Below, in pieces: positions 17,314 to 26,819 of a stretch of DNA of 64,000 nucleotides; the first letter of the stretch is position 1, and each line of letters starts with the position of its first letter. The position numbers and the translations under genes are program-made. Source of the stretch: Denitrobacterium detoxificans (GTDB lineage Bacteria > Actinomycetota > Coriobacteriia > Coriobacteriales > Eggerthellaceae). The stretch is taken from NCBI RefSeq assembly GCF_001643775.1, contig NZ_CP011402.1:186001-250000 (forward strand), in the 5' to 3' direction. The notes below the pieces were generated by a model that made no database searches, was not told where the DNA came from, and worked only from the letters and a program-made list of their open reading frames with translations.

Positions 17314-18270
17314 CTATTTGAATAGGTTGTTCGTGCGGAAGTACAAAATGGCTCCCGCCATGCCCACTACGGCGAGCCCCAGGGGCAGAAGGCATGTGTT
17401 GGTAAGGGGCAGGCCCTCTACGTTCATGCCGTAGAAGCTGAAGATGATGGTGGGTATGGCCAGCACGATGGTCACGATGGTGAGCGTTCGCATGACCAGG
17501 TTCAGGTTGTTGCTTATGACGCTCGAAAACGTGTCCATGGTGCCGTTCAGAATGCTGCTGTACACCGTGCACATCTCGATGGCCTGGCGAATCTCGATGA
17601 ACACGTCGTCGAGCAGGTCCTTGTCGTCTTCATATAGGCGCACGACGCGGCCCGATTGGATGCGCGAGAGCGTGGTTTCGTCGCCACGTAGCGAGGTGCT
17701 GAAGTACACGAGCGATTTTTCCAAGCCCAGCATTTTCACGAGTTCGCTGTTGCGCATGGTTTGGTGCAGGATCTTTTCGTTCTTGGTGAACTGGCGGTTG
17801 ATGCTGCGCAGGTAGCGCAGGTAGCGCTGCACGGTGTTCGAGAAGATCTGCAGCAGAAAGCGCGTGCGCTGATGCGTGTTGAAATCGGCAACCTTGCCCA
17901 CGGCGAACAGGCTCAGCGTGGGGTTCTCCTTCAAGCTGATGGTGACGATCATGTCTTGCGCGCGTAGGAACAGCACCGTAAGCGGATGCGTGTCGTACTG
18001 CGTCATGAGGGGGTCTTCGGCTTCCGCTGCGTCTTCGATGAAGGGGCAGTCGATGATGACGAGCGTCTGGCCCGTGTCCTCGTCGTAGTCGACGTGCGAA
18101 GTCTCTTCGTCGTCGAGGGCCGACTTCACGAATTCGTCGATGACGCCCAGTTCCTCTTCCAGCCAGGCGCGATCTTCGGCCGTGGGGGAGGTGACGTTTA
18201 CCCAGCAACCGGCTTCGGGTTCTTCGATGGCGTGCGTACCCGTTTCATCGGTGAGGAAACACTCGATCAC
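17314..18270 (-). CDS. CorA-like divalent cation transporter
   Basis: 318 residues. The large cytoplasmic N-terminal domain (WVNVTSPTAEDRAWLEEELG, then LPLTVLFL-type beta segments and a long helix about 150-255) precedes two C-terminal membrane helices. The CorA/MIT signature YGMNVEGLPL closes the first. It forms a pentameric channel for Mg2+ or, in some clades, Zn2+ or Co2+. I chose GTG 18270 because AAAGGAG is 6 bases upstream; the frame extends to 18303. A TATAAT (minus strand, 18311-18306) may be its -10 box, with no clear -35. Confidence 0.9.
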   Translation of the reverse strand: MIECFLTDETGTHAIEEPEAGCWVNVTSPTAEDRAWLEEELGVIDEFVKSALDDEETSHVDYDEDTGQTLVIIDCPFIEDAAEAEDPLMTQYDTHPLTVLFLRAQDMIVTISLKENPTLSLFAVGKVADFNTHQRTRFLLQIFSNTVQRYLRYLRSINRQFTKNEKILHQTMRNSELVKMLGLEKSLVYFSTSLRGDETTLSRIQSGRVVRLYEDDKDLLDDVFIEIRQAIEMCTVYSSILNGTMDTFSSVISNNLNLVMRTLTIVTIVLAIPTIIFSFYGMNVEGLPLTNTCLLPLGLAVVGMAGAILYFRTNNLFK

Positions 18271-18520
18271 CGTGCACTCCTTTCGCCTGGTTTCTGGACG
18301 CACCGATTATACATGAGCGCGGCAACGCGGTGCGGCCTGACGGGTGCGTGCGGGGCGCCTGGCATGCCGACAGCGTTGTCGCCCCTGTTCGTGCGCCTGT
18401 TTGCCGATGTCGCGGCTGTGGAGATTGCCGTTGGGGCAAATATGCGACTCCGTGGAGCGCCCTCTTCGCGTATGATGTACGGAAAACGGTTAGGCATGGC
18501 TAATTATAGGAGGCCACAGC

Positions 18521-19228
18521 GTGGCTCAGGCGTATTTGGACATTCGGAATCTGAAAAAGCACTACGGGGAAGGGGAGGCGCTCCTGCAGGTGCTGCGCGG
18601 TATCGACGTACAGCTCGAGCGCGGCGAAATATGCGTGCTGCTGGGGCCCAGCGGTTCGGGCAAATCGACCTTCTTGAACATGGTGGGCGGCTTGGAACCC
18701 GCTGATAGCGGTTCCATTGTGGTGAACGGCACCAACATCGCGACGCTTCCCGACAAGAAGCTCGTGGAGTATCGCCGCAAGGAGCTTGGCTTCGTCTTTC
18801 AGTTCTACAACCTTGTCCCCGACCTTACCGTTCAGGAAAACATCGAGGTTTGCGCGTATCTCTCGAAGAACCCCCTGCCTATGAAGCCGCTGCTGGAATC
18901 GCTGGGGCTGTACGAGCATCGTCATAAGTTTCCGCATCAGATTTCAGGTGGGCAGCAGCAGCGTTGCGCAATCGGTCGCGCATTGGTGAAGAACCCGGGT
19001 TTGCTTTTGTGCGACGAGCCCACCGGCGCGCTTGACTACAAGACGAGCAAGGAAATCCTGCAGCTCATGGAAGAAGTGAACCAGCAATATGGCTGCACGA
19101 TCGTCATCGTTACGCATAATGACGCCATTCGCCATATGGCGCATCGCGTGCTGCGTCTGCGCGATGGCGTGATGGCGGAGGATTCCGTGAATGAGCATGT
19201 GCTTCCCGCCATGCAGCTGGAGTGGTAG
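18521..19228 (+). CDS. ABC transporter ATP-binding protein (MacB/LolD type)
   Basis: 235 residues. Walker A GPSGSGKS (~42-49), Q-loop [14 protein letters not shown], signature ISGGQQQR, Walker [13 protein letters not shown] and switch IVTHN are all intact. The sequence belongs to the MacB/LolD/FtsE-like class that pairs with FtsX-type permeases and drives mechanotransmission or export. GTG start after AGGAGGCC. One base separates its stop from the permease start, so the two are co-translated. About 250 bases upstream hold no gene. Confidence 0.93.
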   Translation: MAQAYLDIRNLKKHYGEGEALLQVLRGIDVQLERGEICVLLGPSGSGKSTFLNMVGGLEPADSGSIVVNGTNIATLPDKKLVEYRRKELGFVFQFYNLVPDLTVQENIEVCAYLSKNPLPMKPLLESLGLYEHRHKFPHQISGGQQQRCAIGRALVKNPGLLLCDEPTGALDYKTSKEILQLMEEVNQQYGCTIVIVTHNDAIRHMAHRVLRLRDGVMAEDSVNEHVLPAMQLEW

Positions 19229-19229
19229 C

Positions 19230-21680
19230 ATGCGCAACCCACTGCATAAGAGGTTTCCCCGCGAGCTTCGAAACAACATAGGCAAATACCTGGGCATGTT
19301 CCTGATGATGATGTTTGCCGTGGCGTTTACGTCGGGCTTCATGATGGCCGCCAACAGCATCGTTGTCATTGGCGATGGCATGCGCGATGCGTACGTAATT
19401 GAGGATGGGCACTTCGTTGTCGATTTCCAGGCCGACGAAGATTCCATTGCCGATGTGGAGGCCCTAGGGTGCACGGTGTACCAGGACTTTTACAACAATG
19501 TGCCGTTGTCGCTTCCCGAGACGGCTTCGGGCCAGCTCACCGACTTGACCGTGCGCCTATATCAGAATCGTACCCAGGTGAACTTGGCATCGTATGCACA
19601 GGGGTGCGAGCCCACTCAGGCGAACGAAATCGCGCTTGATCGCGTGTTCTGCGCCAATCACGATCTTTCCGTGGGTGATTCGGTCACGGTGAACGGGCAG
19701 GAGTTCGTAATCAGCGGCATCATGACGCTGCCCGATTACCAGGCCCTCTTCGAGAAGAACTCGAACTTCATCTTCAACGCCATCACGTTTAGCGTTGCTC
19801 AGGTGACGCCTGAAGCCTACGAGGCCATTGGGTCGGCGGGGCAGACGTTCAACTACTCGTTCGTGATGAACGATCGCTCCCTCGATAAGCCCACGCGCGT
19901 GGACATCGAGGAGGAGATGATGAAGACGCTCTCGAGTGATGGCGAGACGCTTTCTGACTTCATCGACTACGAGGACAACCAGGGTATTGGCTACGCCACC
20001 GACGATGCCGCTCACGACCAGGTTATGTGGATGGTGCTCGTTATCATCTTGGTGGTCATCATGGCGTTCGTGTTCGTGGTGCTCACGGGTGCCACCATTG
20101 AAGCGGAAAGTGCGGTTATCGGCACGCTGCTGGCAAGCGGATGGCGCAAGGGCGAGTTGCTCCGCCATTATCTTGCTCTGCCCGTTATCTGCGGTTTCGT
20201 TGCGTGTTCGTTGGGGCTCGTGCTGGGTATCACCGTCATGGAAGAGCCCATGGCGGGGCTGTACTACAACAGCTACAGCTTGCCGCCATATCACCTTATC
20301 TGGAGCTGGCGCATCGTCTTCCTCACGACAATCGTGCCGTTCCTGCTCCTTTCGGGCATTACGTTGTTTGGCCTGATGCGGAAGCTGGGAAATACGCCCT
20401 TGCAGTTCCTAAGGCGCGAAGTGGCGCACAAGTCGCGTCGCCATAGCCTGCACCTGCCGGATGGGCTGACGTATCCTACGCGATTCCGCCTGCGCGTGCT
20501 CATTCGCAACCTTTCGCACTTCATTACGCTCTTCGCGGGCATTTTGTTCGCGAGCCTGCTTCTTCTGTTCGGCACGTGCATGTTGCCCGTGGTGCAGAAT
20601 TACGCCAGCCAGATGCGCGACAACGTTGCCGCGCAATATGAGTACGTGCTGAAGACGCCGCTCGAGCTGCAGGGGACGAGCTCCGATCGTGCTGCGTATG
20701 CTGCGGCGGAAGATATCGCGTACAGCGACAATGCGCTCGACGGCTTTGGCGATTACGGCTACTTCAGCGATATGATCCGCGCCATGTCCGTGGACGAGGA
20801 TGCCACGCCTGTGAATACGCTCGAGAATTCCAGCGAGGCAATTGCCCAGGTCGAGAAGTTCGCCATGGCCACGGTCGAGATTGAGCGTGCGTTCGGCGGC
20901 GAGAGCGAAGAGGTCACCATCTACGGCATCCAGCCTGATTCGGCTTATTGGCAGGGCTTGGACATTGGCGATGGGAAGATCGTGGCCACCAAGGGTCTTG
21001 CCGAGAAGACGAAGCTCGAAGTGGGGCAGAGCGTAAGCGCGTACGATGCGCGCGAGGGCGAAGCGTACGACTTGTGCATCACGAGTGCCACCGAGAGCGA
21101 AACCGACATGTCCCTCTATATGAGCATCGACGATTTCAACCAGCTCTTTGGCAATGACGCCGACTACTTCAATGCATATGCGAGCAACGAACCTCTTCAG
21201 ATTGACGAGCGCTTCGTGGCGAGCGTCATAACGCCCGATGAGATGGACAAGATCGCCGATCAGCTTGTTGACTCCATGGGCAGCATCATGCAGATGATGA
21301 TGGCCGTGGCGGTGCCGGTGTACCTCATCTTGGTATATCTGCTCACCAAAACGGTTATCGACCGCAGTGCCCGCAGCATTTCGTACATGAAGGTGTTTGG
21401 CTATCGGGCGCGCGAGGTGAATGGGCTCTATATCCGCCCCATCACGTATGTCGTCCTGGGCTCGCTTGTGGTGTCGATGCCCATTATCGTGAGCATGCTT
21501 ACGGTTCTCATGAAGGTTGTGTTCATGAGCTATTCGGGCAATTTTCCCTTGGTGATTCCTGCGAGCAATTACGTCTTGCTGTTCGTCGTTGGCGTGGTGG
21601 CGTACGCGTTCGTGGCGTTCCTGCATGTGCGTAGGGTTAAGCGCGTGCCTTTGGAATTGGCCATGAAGATTTCCGAATAG
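19230..21680 (+). CDS. FtsX/MacB-type ABC permease
   Basis: 816 residues. An N-terminal transmembrane anchor (~18-42, KYLGMFLMMMFAVAFTSGFM) is followed by a large extracytoplasmic domain (~45-270). A three-helix FtsX bundle follows (~278-400, MVLVIILVVIMAFVFVVLTG), then a second anchor and extracellular domain (~440-695), then the last three helices (~705-810). This duplicated layout is typical of actinobacterial and firmicute peptide or antibiotic-response exporters. The substrate is unknown. It follows its ATPase by one base; no two-component system is adjacent. Confidence 0.9.
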   Translation: MRNPLHKRFPRELRNNIGKYLGMFLMMMFAVAFTSGFMMAANSIVVIGDGMRDAYVIEDGHFVVDFQADEDSIADVEALGCTVYQDFYNNVPLSLPETASGQLTDLTVRLYQNRTQVNLASYAQGCEPTQANEIALDRVFCANHDLSVGDSVTVNGQEFVISGIMTLPDYQALFEKNSNFIFNAITFSVAQVTPEAYEAIGSAGQTFNYSFVMNDRSLDKPTRVDIEEEMMKTLSSDGETLSDFIDYEDNQGIGYATDDAAHDQVMWMVLVIILVVIMAFVFVVLTGATIEAESAVIGTLLASGWRKGELLRHYLALPVICGFVACSLGLVLGITVMEEPMAGLYYNSYSLPPYHLIWSWRIVFLTTIVPFLLLSGITLFGLMRKLGNTPLQFLRREVAHKSRRHSLHLPDGLTYPTRFRLRVLIRNLSHFITLFAGILFASLLLLFGTCMLPVVQNYASQMRDNVAAQYEYVLKTPLELQGTSSDRAAYAAAEDIAYSDNALDGFGDYGYFSDMIRAMSVDEDATPVNTLENSSEAIAQVEKFAMATVEIERAFGGESEEVTIYGIQPDSAYWQGLDIGDGKIVATKGLAEKTKLEVGQSVSAYDAREGEAYDLCITSATESETDMSLYMSIDDFNQLFGNDADYFNAYASNEPLQIDERFVASVITPDEMDKIADQLVDSMGSIMQMMMAVAVPVYLILVYLLTKTVIDRSARSISYMKVFGYRAREVNGLYIRPITYVVLGSLVVSMPIIVSMLTVLMKVVFMSYSGNFPLVIPASNYVLLFVVGVVAYAFVAFLHVRRVKRVPLELAMKISE

Positions 21681-21693
21681 CCCGTTTTCAGGG

Positions 21694-21730
21694 CAAAAGA
21701 AAGGAGGGCTCGGCGTGACCGGGCCCTCCT
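21694..21730 (-). terminator. Terminator of the type IV pilus operon
   Basis: AGGAGGGC (21702-21709) pairs with GCCCTCCT (21723-21730), with further pairing inside. The minus strand continues into CTTTCTTTTG. It lies 20 bases beyond the pilT stop and 22 beyond the convergent permease stop. Confidence 0.7.
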
Positions 21731-21750
21731 GCTTGTGGCGGTGATGAAGC

Positions 21751-22824
21751 TTACAGCCCCTCGACTTCCATGCGGCGTTCGAGCGCTTCGGCGTGAATGC
21801 TGTAGCGCAAGGCGACTTCCTTGGCTACCTTTCCTTCCTTTACCAGGGCAAATAGGCTCTGGTCCATGGTGCGCATGCCCTCGTTCTGCGAGCTGGCGAT
21901 AACCGAGTCGATCTGGTAGGTCTTCTGCTCGCGGATGAGGTTGCGGATGGCGGTGTTCGTGTGCATGATTTCGAACGCGGGCAGCGTGCCGCCGTCGAGC
22001 GAGGGCACGAGCTGCTGGCATACGATTGCCTGCAGCACCAGCGAAAGCTGGATGCGAATCTGATGCTGCTGCGACGCGGGGAAGGCGTCGATGATGCGGT
22101 CGACGGTACCCGATGCGCTGGTGGTATGCAGCGTGCTGAAGATGAGCTGGGCCATTTCGGCGGCCGTCATGGCCGTGCCGATGGTTTCGTAGTCGCGCAT
22201 CTCGCCCAGCAGCATGACATCGGGGGCTTCGCGCATGGCCGAACGGAGCGCTTCGCCGTACGTGGCAATGTCGGTGGGCACTTCGCGTTGCGTAACGATG
22301 CAGGTGCCGTGCTTGTGCACGTATTCGATGGGGTCTTCCATGGTGATGATGTGCCCCATGCGCTGGTGGTTCATGCGGTCGATGATGCAGGCCAGCGTGG
22401 TGGACTTGCCGGCGCCTGCGGGGCCTGTTACTAGCACCAGGCCCTTCGAAAGGTCGGCGAGCGAAAGCACGTCTTCGGGAATGTTGAAGTCTTCGGGCTT
22501 GGGCAGGCCGAAGGGGATGACGCGGATGATGGCGGAAAGCGAGCCACGCTGACGGAAGATGTTCGCGCGGAAACGTCCCACGCCCGGGATGGCAAACGAG
22601 AAGTCCTCGTCGTGGTTACCATTCTGGGCGAACATATTGATGTCGCGATTCGCCAGATGGTAGATGGCCTCCACGATGGCCCGCGTGTCCGCGGGGCGCA
22701 GCGGTTCGGTGTCGCTGCGTACCTGGCGTCCGCTCACCTGGAACGATATGGGCAGGCCTGCTACCACGAAGATGTCGGAGGCCCCCGCCTCGATCATGCG
22801 CTGTAAGAGTTCCTCAAGTTCCAT
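21751..22824 (-). CDS. pilT: PilT-type pilus ATPase
   Basis: 357 residues of the PilT/VirB11 secretion ATPase family. An N-terminal PAS-like region (ASDIFVVAGLPISF) precedes Walker A GPAGAGKSTT, the Asp box HIITMEDPIEYVH, Walker B DVMLLGEMRD and the His box STLHTTSA. The C-terminus has GMRTMDQSLFALVKEGKV, as in retraction ATPases. PilT powers pilus retraction. It is the last gene of the operon begun by the pilC-like gene, with GAAGGAG before ATG 22824. No PilB-type extension ATPase is in the locus, which is unusual. Confidence 0.92.
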   Translation of the reverse strand: MELEELLQRMIEAGASDIFVVAGLPISFQVSGRQVRSDTEPLRPADTRAIVEAIYHLANRDINMFAQNGNHDEDFSFAIPGVGRFRANIFRQRGSLSAIIRVIPFGLPKPEDFNIPEDVLSLADLSKGLVLVTGPAGAGKSTTLACIIDRMNHQRMGHIITMEDPIEYVHKHGTCIVTQREVPTDIATYGEALRSAMREAPDVMLLGEMRDYETIGTAMTAAEMAQLIFSTLHTTSASGTVDRIIDAFPASQQHQIRIQLSLVLQAIVCQQLVPSLDGGTLPAFEIMHTNTAIRNLIREQKTYQIDSVIASSQNEGMRTMDQSLFALVKEGKVAKEVALRYSIHAEALERRMEVEGL

Positions 22825-22835
22825 CGCTGCTCCTT

Positions 22836-23330
22836 CTAGTTTGAGGCGCCCGACCATAGGGTGTCGTCTTCGGCATTGTTGACTACGGCCGCCATGTTCC
22901 ATTTGGTTATGTCGTACGTGCGGTTGCTGCGAATGTTCAATTCGACGTTGAGCGTGCGTCCGTCTTCGCACGAGAACTGCGCCGAAACAGTGGTTCCCGA
23001 TACGCTGGCAGTGGCTTCCACGTTTTCGCTAGAGGCTGCGCGTGCCGCTTCTAGCGAGCTGCTCAACTGGGCGTTCACTTGCTGCGCAAGCTCGGTGGAT
23101 GTGGTCGCCTGCGAAGCGGAAAGCGTTGCGTCCACGTGCGCCACGAACGTTTGCGCGCAGACTTCCTCGGCGTATGCCTGGGAAGTTGCGTCTGCCTGGC
23201 GCTGGGCCAGGGTATTCGACGCGTTCGCGGTGGTAAGCGTGAGCACGGCTAGCACCGCGAGGCTGATGATGGCGATGTAGGTGATGAGCGAAAGCGGGCC
23301 TATGTGCAGTTTGCGCCTGGTGGAGCTCAT
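22836..23330 (-). CDS. Pilus-locus membrane-anchored protein, pilin-like
   Basis: 164 residues. A short basic N-terminus (MSSTRRKLHIG) precedes one long hydrophobic helix (about 12-36), then a Ser/Thr/Ala-rich helical stretch rich in Gln and a small beta-rich domain with two cysteines. The shape is that of a minor pilin or pseudopilin, and G11-P12 could be a leader junction, but the conserved Glu at +5 is missing. Its start overlaps the previous gene by four bases (ATGA), so it is translationally coupled. Specific role unknown. Confidence 0.7.
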   Translation of the reverse strand: MSSTRRKLHIGPLSLITYIAIISLAVLAVLTLTTANASNTLAQRQADATSQAYAEEVCAQTFVAHVDATLSASQATTSTELAQQVNAQLSSSLEAARAASSENVEATASVSGTTVSAQFSCEDGRTLNVELNIRSNRTYDITKWNMAAVVNNAEDDTLWSGASN

Positions 23331-23710
23331 CGTTCCACCCCGCTTACGTATCGTGCGGTGGAGATGCTGTACACCTGGCTATCGCTGCTGGAAACGACGA
23401 TGTTGGCGTTGTACAGCGTTCCGCCGGTTTCCTGCGTTTGGGTGACGCTGCAGGTGACGGTAAGGTCGTCGTGCGTGGTCTTGGCGGCTACCGACGTGGG
23501 GTCGGCGGAAAACTGCTCGGCGGTATCGGTGGCCAGCACAACGGCCTGCTCAAGCTGGGCTGCCTGTTGCGAGGTGGTGGTGGCGTGGGCGAACAGCTGC
23601 GTGAACACGGCAAGCGCGCCCACGAGGAACACGAGCAGGATGATGGCCTCCACGGTGAATGCCGCGTGAGAAAACGAGGTGGCCTTGGTATGTGCTGCGC
23701 GGCGCTCCAT
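23327..23710 (-). CDS. Pseudopilin or TadE-like pilus protein
   Basis: 127 residues. A 16-residue basic leader is followed by the block AAFTVEAIILLVFLVGALAVF. Counting from the second Ala of SHAA gives Glu at position +5, the hallmark of prepilins cleaved by an A24 peptidase; the segment also resembles TadE N-termini. The rest is Thr/Gln-rich with a likely beta domain. It overlaps both neighbours (23327-23330 and one base at 23710). This is the most convincing pilin candidate in the locus. Confidence 0.72.
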   Translation of the reverse strand: MERRAAHTKATSFSHAAFTVEAIILLVFLVGALAVFTQLFAHATTTSQQAAQLEQAVVLATDTAEQFSADPTSVAAKTTHDDLTVTCSVTQTQETGGTLYNANIVVSSSDSQVYSISTARYVSGVER

Positions 23711-24225
23711 TACGCGCTCCCTTGTTCGCTGCGCAGGGCAACATGCGATGTGCCCTGGTCGGTGGTGATGGAAAGCACGCCGTTCTCGTACGAGAATTCG
23801 AAGACGCTAGACGCGAGGAGCTCGGTTGCCTTTTCGGGGGTGTATGCCGCGTTGGCAAGGGCGTATTCCTGGACGATGGAGCCATGGTACAGGTAGATAC
23901 GCGTTTCATACGTGCCGGAATCGATGCGCTCCACCAGAACGAGCGCTTTGCCTTCGGGGCCGTCGGCGCTGGCCACGGCATCGGCGGCATCGGTCGAGCG
24001 CACCAGGTTCGAGATGAGCGAAAGGCCCAGCTTCGCGTCGACGGAGTTTGCCTGCGTGTTCGCAACGTTGCGGTATACCGTAACGCCTGAGCTAAGCGCC
24101 ACGAGCAGGATCACGAAGAAGAACACCAGCAGGATGCCCAAGAACATGCCTTGGGACTTGTTGCCGCGACGCGCGGGGCGCATGGCGGTCATGGCGTCGA
24201 GGACGTTTGTGCTTTCCGGCATCAT
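23710..24225 (-). CDS. Pilus-locus membrane-anchored protein, unknown
   Basis: 171 residues from ATG 24225. An N-terminal basic region (RPARRGNKSQG) leads into a strongly hydrophobic helix (about 27-47, LGILLVFFFVILLVALSSG), then an extracytoplasmic domain with alternating polar beta segments. It could be a minor pilin or pilus assembly protein. A Gly precedes the helix, but no +5 Glu is present. The start overlaps the upstream stop as ATGA. Not assigned to a named family. Confidence 0.7.
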   Translation of the reverse strand: MMPESTNVLDAMTAMRPARRGNKSQGMFLGILLVFFFVILLVALSSGVTVYRNVANTQANSVDAKLGLSLISNLVRSTDAADAVASADGPEGKALVLVERIDSGTYETRIYLYHGSIVQEYALANAAYTPEKATELLASSVFEFSYENGVLSITTDQGTSHVALRSEQGSA

Positions 24226-24548
24226 CGGGGCACCACCACCACGCTGGGCAGTACGTTGTCCGCGAACCATTCGTAGGTGACGACGTAGTCGTTATGGTTG
24301 TTGGTCAGGCCATATGCGTCTTCCAGATGGGAAAGCGACGAAGGATACGAGCCCTCTACCGCGCAGCATTCCTTGGCTGAGTTCAGGATGGCGTTGCGCA
24401 GCGAAGCCGCGGCTTGGGTGCGCGCGTTCTGCTGAGCTAGCTGCACGCTGAACGCCACGAGAGCGGCCAGGATAACGACAATCGCTACCGCCACGATGCG
24501 GTGGATGCGTCGCTTCCGAAGGCTTGCGTATGTCTGCTCGTGATACAT
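24222..24548 (-). CDS. Pilus-locus small membrane-anchored protein
   Basis: 108 residues. A basic N-terminus (LRKRRIHR) is followed by one hydrophobic helix (about 18-38), an Ala/Gln helix (QQNARTQAAASLRNAIL), then Cys-Cys and a short C-terminal domain ending VVVVPR. The layout resembles a small pseudopilin without a recognisable cleavage motif. It lies 9 bases after the pilC-like gene and overlaps the next gene. Unknown function; inferred to be part of the pilus. Confidence 0.68.
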   Translation of the reverse strand: MYHEQTYASLRKRRIHRIVAVAIVVILAALVAFSVQLAQQNARTQAAASLRNAILNSAKECCAVEGSYPSSLSHLEDAYGLTNNHNDYVVTYEWFADNVLPSVVVVPR

Positions 24549-24557
24549 GGCGCGTTG

Positions 24558-25610
24558 CTATCCTATGGATCCCATGATGCCGATAAGGGGCAGCATGACG
24601 GCAACGAGCGTTGCGCCTACGGCTAGCGTGAGCAGTGCGGCCAGGATGGGCTCAACGCGGTCGATGACCTTGTCGACCTGCGTTACGGTGTCCTCGAAGA
24701 ACATCTGCGACAGACGCCCGAGCACGCTATCGATGCTGCCCGAGTGGCTGCCCACGGTGAGCATGCGTGCGTATAGTGGTTCGAAGATGTCGTTTTCGGC
24801 GATGGCCTGTGCAAGGCTACGCGGATTATCGGTGCTGACCATGGTGTTGCGCGCGGCCTTTAGCTTTTTGCGCAGGGCTACGTGGTCTACCGTTTCGATG
24901 GCGCGCTGCATGGCGTCTTCGTTGTTGATGCCCGACGCGATATAGGTGGAAAGAGCCACCGTGAAGCGCGAGAGCGCAAGCTGGTACATGGCCTGGCGCG
25001 TGGAGGGGAAGCCCTCGAACAGGTTTAGGACGCGCTGGCGGCCGGCTTCGGTGCGGCTGGCGATGACCAGCGCTATTGCCGCAAGGGCGCATACCACGGT
25101 AACGCCCAGGGCGGCCCAGCCGATGGTGACGGACAGGCTTACCGCGCCGAAGGACCCTGCGGTGAGCGAGCCCGACATGTTCTGGTATACGTCCACGAAC
25201 ACGGGCAGGATAACTGCCACGGTGAACCCAAGGATGATGGCCATGATGGAAAGAAGCGCTGCAGGGTACGCAACGCTCGACTGCAGCTTCGCGAACATGC
25301 GATGCTCTTCGTCGTAATACAGATCGAGGCTGCGCAGCACGCGTTCCAGACGACCCGCATGCTCGCCCGTGCGCACCATGTCGAGCGCATAGCGGGGGAA
25401 TGCCCCCGTTTCCTCCATGGCATCGGAGAGTGTCTTGCCGGAGATGAGCCCTATGTATACTTGGTCGCATACGGCTTTGAAGTGCGATTCTTCTCGGTTT
25501 TCGGCGAGCATGAGCACCGCTTCGTCGGTTTGGATGCCCGCCGCGATCATGGTGGCGATGCTGCCGAAGAAGGCGCTGAGCGCGCTGCTTTCGAGCAATG
25601 ATTGGGCCAT
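24558..25610 (-). CDS. PilC/GspF-type platform protein
   Basis: 350 residues, the inner-membrane platform of type IV pili and type II secretion. Two T2SSF repeats are visible, each ending in membrane helices: the first (GIQTDEAVLML ... MVRTGEHAGRLERVL) with helices at about 130-160 and 170-200, the second (GINNEDAMQRAIETV ... MLTVGSHSGSIDSVL) with a helix at about 320-345. AGAGGAG precedes ATG 25610. It is the first gene of a six-gene operon ending in pilT. Confidence 0.88.
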   Translation of the reverse strand: MAQSLLESSALSAFFGSIATMIAAGIQTDEAVLMLAENREESHFKAVCDQVYIGLISGKTLSDAMEETGAFPRYALDMVRTGEHAGRLERVLRSLDLYYDEEHRMFAKLQSSVAYPAALLSIMAIILGFTVAVILPVFVDVYQNMSGSLTAGSFGAVSLSVTIGWAALGVTVVCALAAIALVIASRTEAGRQRVLNLFEGFPSTRQAMYQLALSRFTVALSTYIASGINNEDAMQRAIETVDHVALRKKLKAARNTMVSTDNPRSLAQAIAENDIFEPLYARMLTVGSHSGSIDSVLGRLSQMFFEDTVTQVDKVIDRVEPILAALLTLAVGATLVAVMLPLIGIMGSIG

Positions 25611-25737
25611 GGTTACTCCTCTGCCGTGGAGCCTGATGTGCGTGTGCCGCACTGCTGGGGCCATTGCCCCTGGCAGGCTGCCGTGTTTTCGTGTGCTCCG
25701 CAACAACTTTTCATTCTAGTATACCTTTCGCGTATCG

Positions 25738-26670
25738 CTAATACGTGTAGCGAACCGTATAGTTTTTACCGTCTCCCACCTGGCTCACGTTCCCCGATGA
25801 GGCGGCAAACGTAAGGTCCACGCGCGACCACGTGTTGCGGCTGACGCTAAACTCGCCGCACTTCCATACACCGTCTATGTAGACCATGATCCAGGCATGG
25901 TAGATGTCGTCGGGCGAAACGTAGCCCGTGATGATTTGGCAGGGTATTCCCTGGCTGCGCAGCATGGCGCATCCCAGGGAAGCGTAATCGAAGCAGATGC
26001 CCGTGCCGCTGGCGAGGGTGTCGTCGGGGCTGGGAATGTAGCCCGTTGCCGTTCTGAGGGTGTCGGCCTTGCTGGTGTCGTAGGAGATGTTGTTGATGAT
26101 GTATTCGCAGATAGCCTGCACGGCCTCGCCTTGGTTGCTGGCCTGCGCCGTAAGACTGCGCGCAACGCTCACGCATTCGCTGCTCTCGTTGTAGTCACAG
26201 TATACGTTGGGTTGTAGGAAGGGGCTGAACTCGCTGGTGAGGGAAACGTTCTCCTGCGTGGAGGCGATTTCCACGTAGTTCTGCCCGCTCGTGTTCTGCA
26301 TGACGCGAAAGCTGTACTCCCCGTCTCCCATGTTGATGGGGCAGTAGATGGGCGAACCGTCGGAGGGCAGATCGTAGTTGTAGCTCATGTCGCCCTTGGT
26401 GACCTGGAATTTCAGGCGTGAGGAGCTGGTCCCCTTGGCAGCAACGTAGCCGTTTGCGACTTGGGACGTATCGATGGAGGCCCCGTTCGAGCTGATTGCG
26501 GCGCCGTCGTTGAACGTTTGGGCTTCGATGGTTGCGGGCGCATTCAGAGGGCTTCCCGAGGTTTCGCTGCTCGGGTTGGTCTTTTCCGATTCGCCGCCGC
26601 CAGAGCATGCCGCCAGAGCGACGCAGAGTGCTGCGCACGCGAGAGCGATGATCCATGTGTGCTTGGCCAT
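25738..26670 (-). CDS. Transglutaminase-like lipoprotein
   Basis: 310 residues. Signal peptide with lipobox LAAC (Cys about 23), then a Ser/Gly/Asn-rich linker and an immunoglobulin-like stretch. The transglutaminase/protease core from about 185 has catalytic Cys in SGTGICFDYASL, His in IYHAWIMVYIDG and a later Asp in WSRVDLTF. It is surface-exposed and probably cross-links or cleaves proteins or peptidoglycan peptides. I prefer ATG 26670 over an in-frame GTG at 26676. It lies upstream of the pilus operon on the same strand, so a role with pili is possible but unproven. Confidence 0.85.
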   Translation of the reverse strand: MAKHTWIIALACAALCVALAACSGGGESEKTNPSSETSGSPLNAPATIEAQTFNDGAAISSNGASIDTSQVANGYVAAKGTSSSRLKFQVTKGDMSYNYDLPSDGSPIYCPINMGDGEYSFRVMQNTSGQNYVEIASTQENVSLTSEFSPFLQPNVYCDYNESSECVSVARSLTAQASNQGEAVQAICEYIINNISYDTSKADTLRTATGYIPSPDDTLASGTGICFDYASLGCAMLRSQGIPCQIITGYVSPDDIYHAWIMVYIDGVWKCGEFSVSRNTWSRVDLTFAASSGNVSQVGDGKNYTVRYTY

Positions 26671-26733
26671 GTGCACGGCTTGCTGTCCCCGTCGTTTGGT
26701 AACCGAACATCCCGTAATGCCCAGCGTCTTACC

Positions 26734-26764
26734 ATTATAGTTTAGTATGCGCTATCATATTCAA
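26734..26764 (-). promoter_or_regulatory. Promoter candidate for the transglutaminase gene
   Basis: Minus strand: TTGAAT about 19 bases before TATAAT (26739-26734), in the divergent region between the transglutaminase and GGDEF/EAL genes. The -10 is perfect; the spacer is longer than ideal. Confidence 0.35.
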
Positions 26765-26819
26765 GTGGTCGGATGGGGTTCCGACGTAGGTTATCCCACG
26801 TGCAGTACGGAATAGGGGT

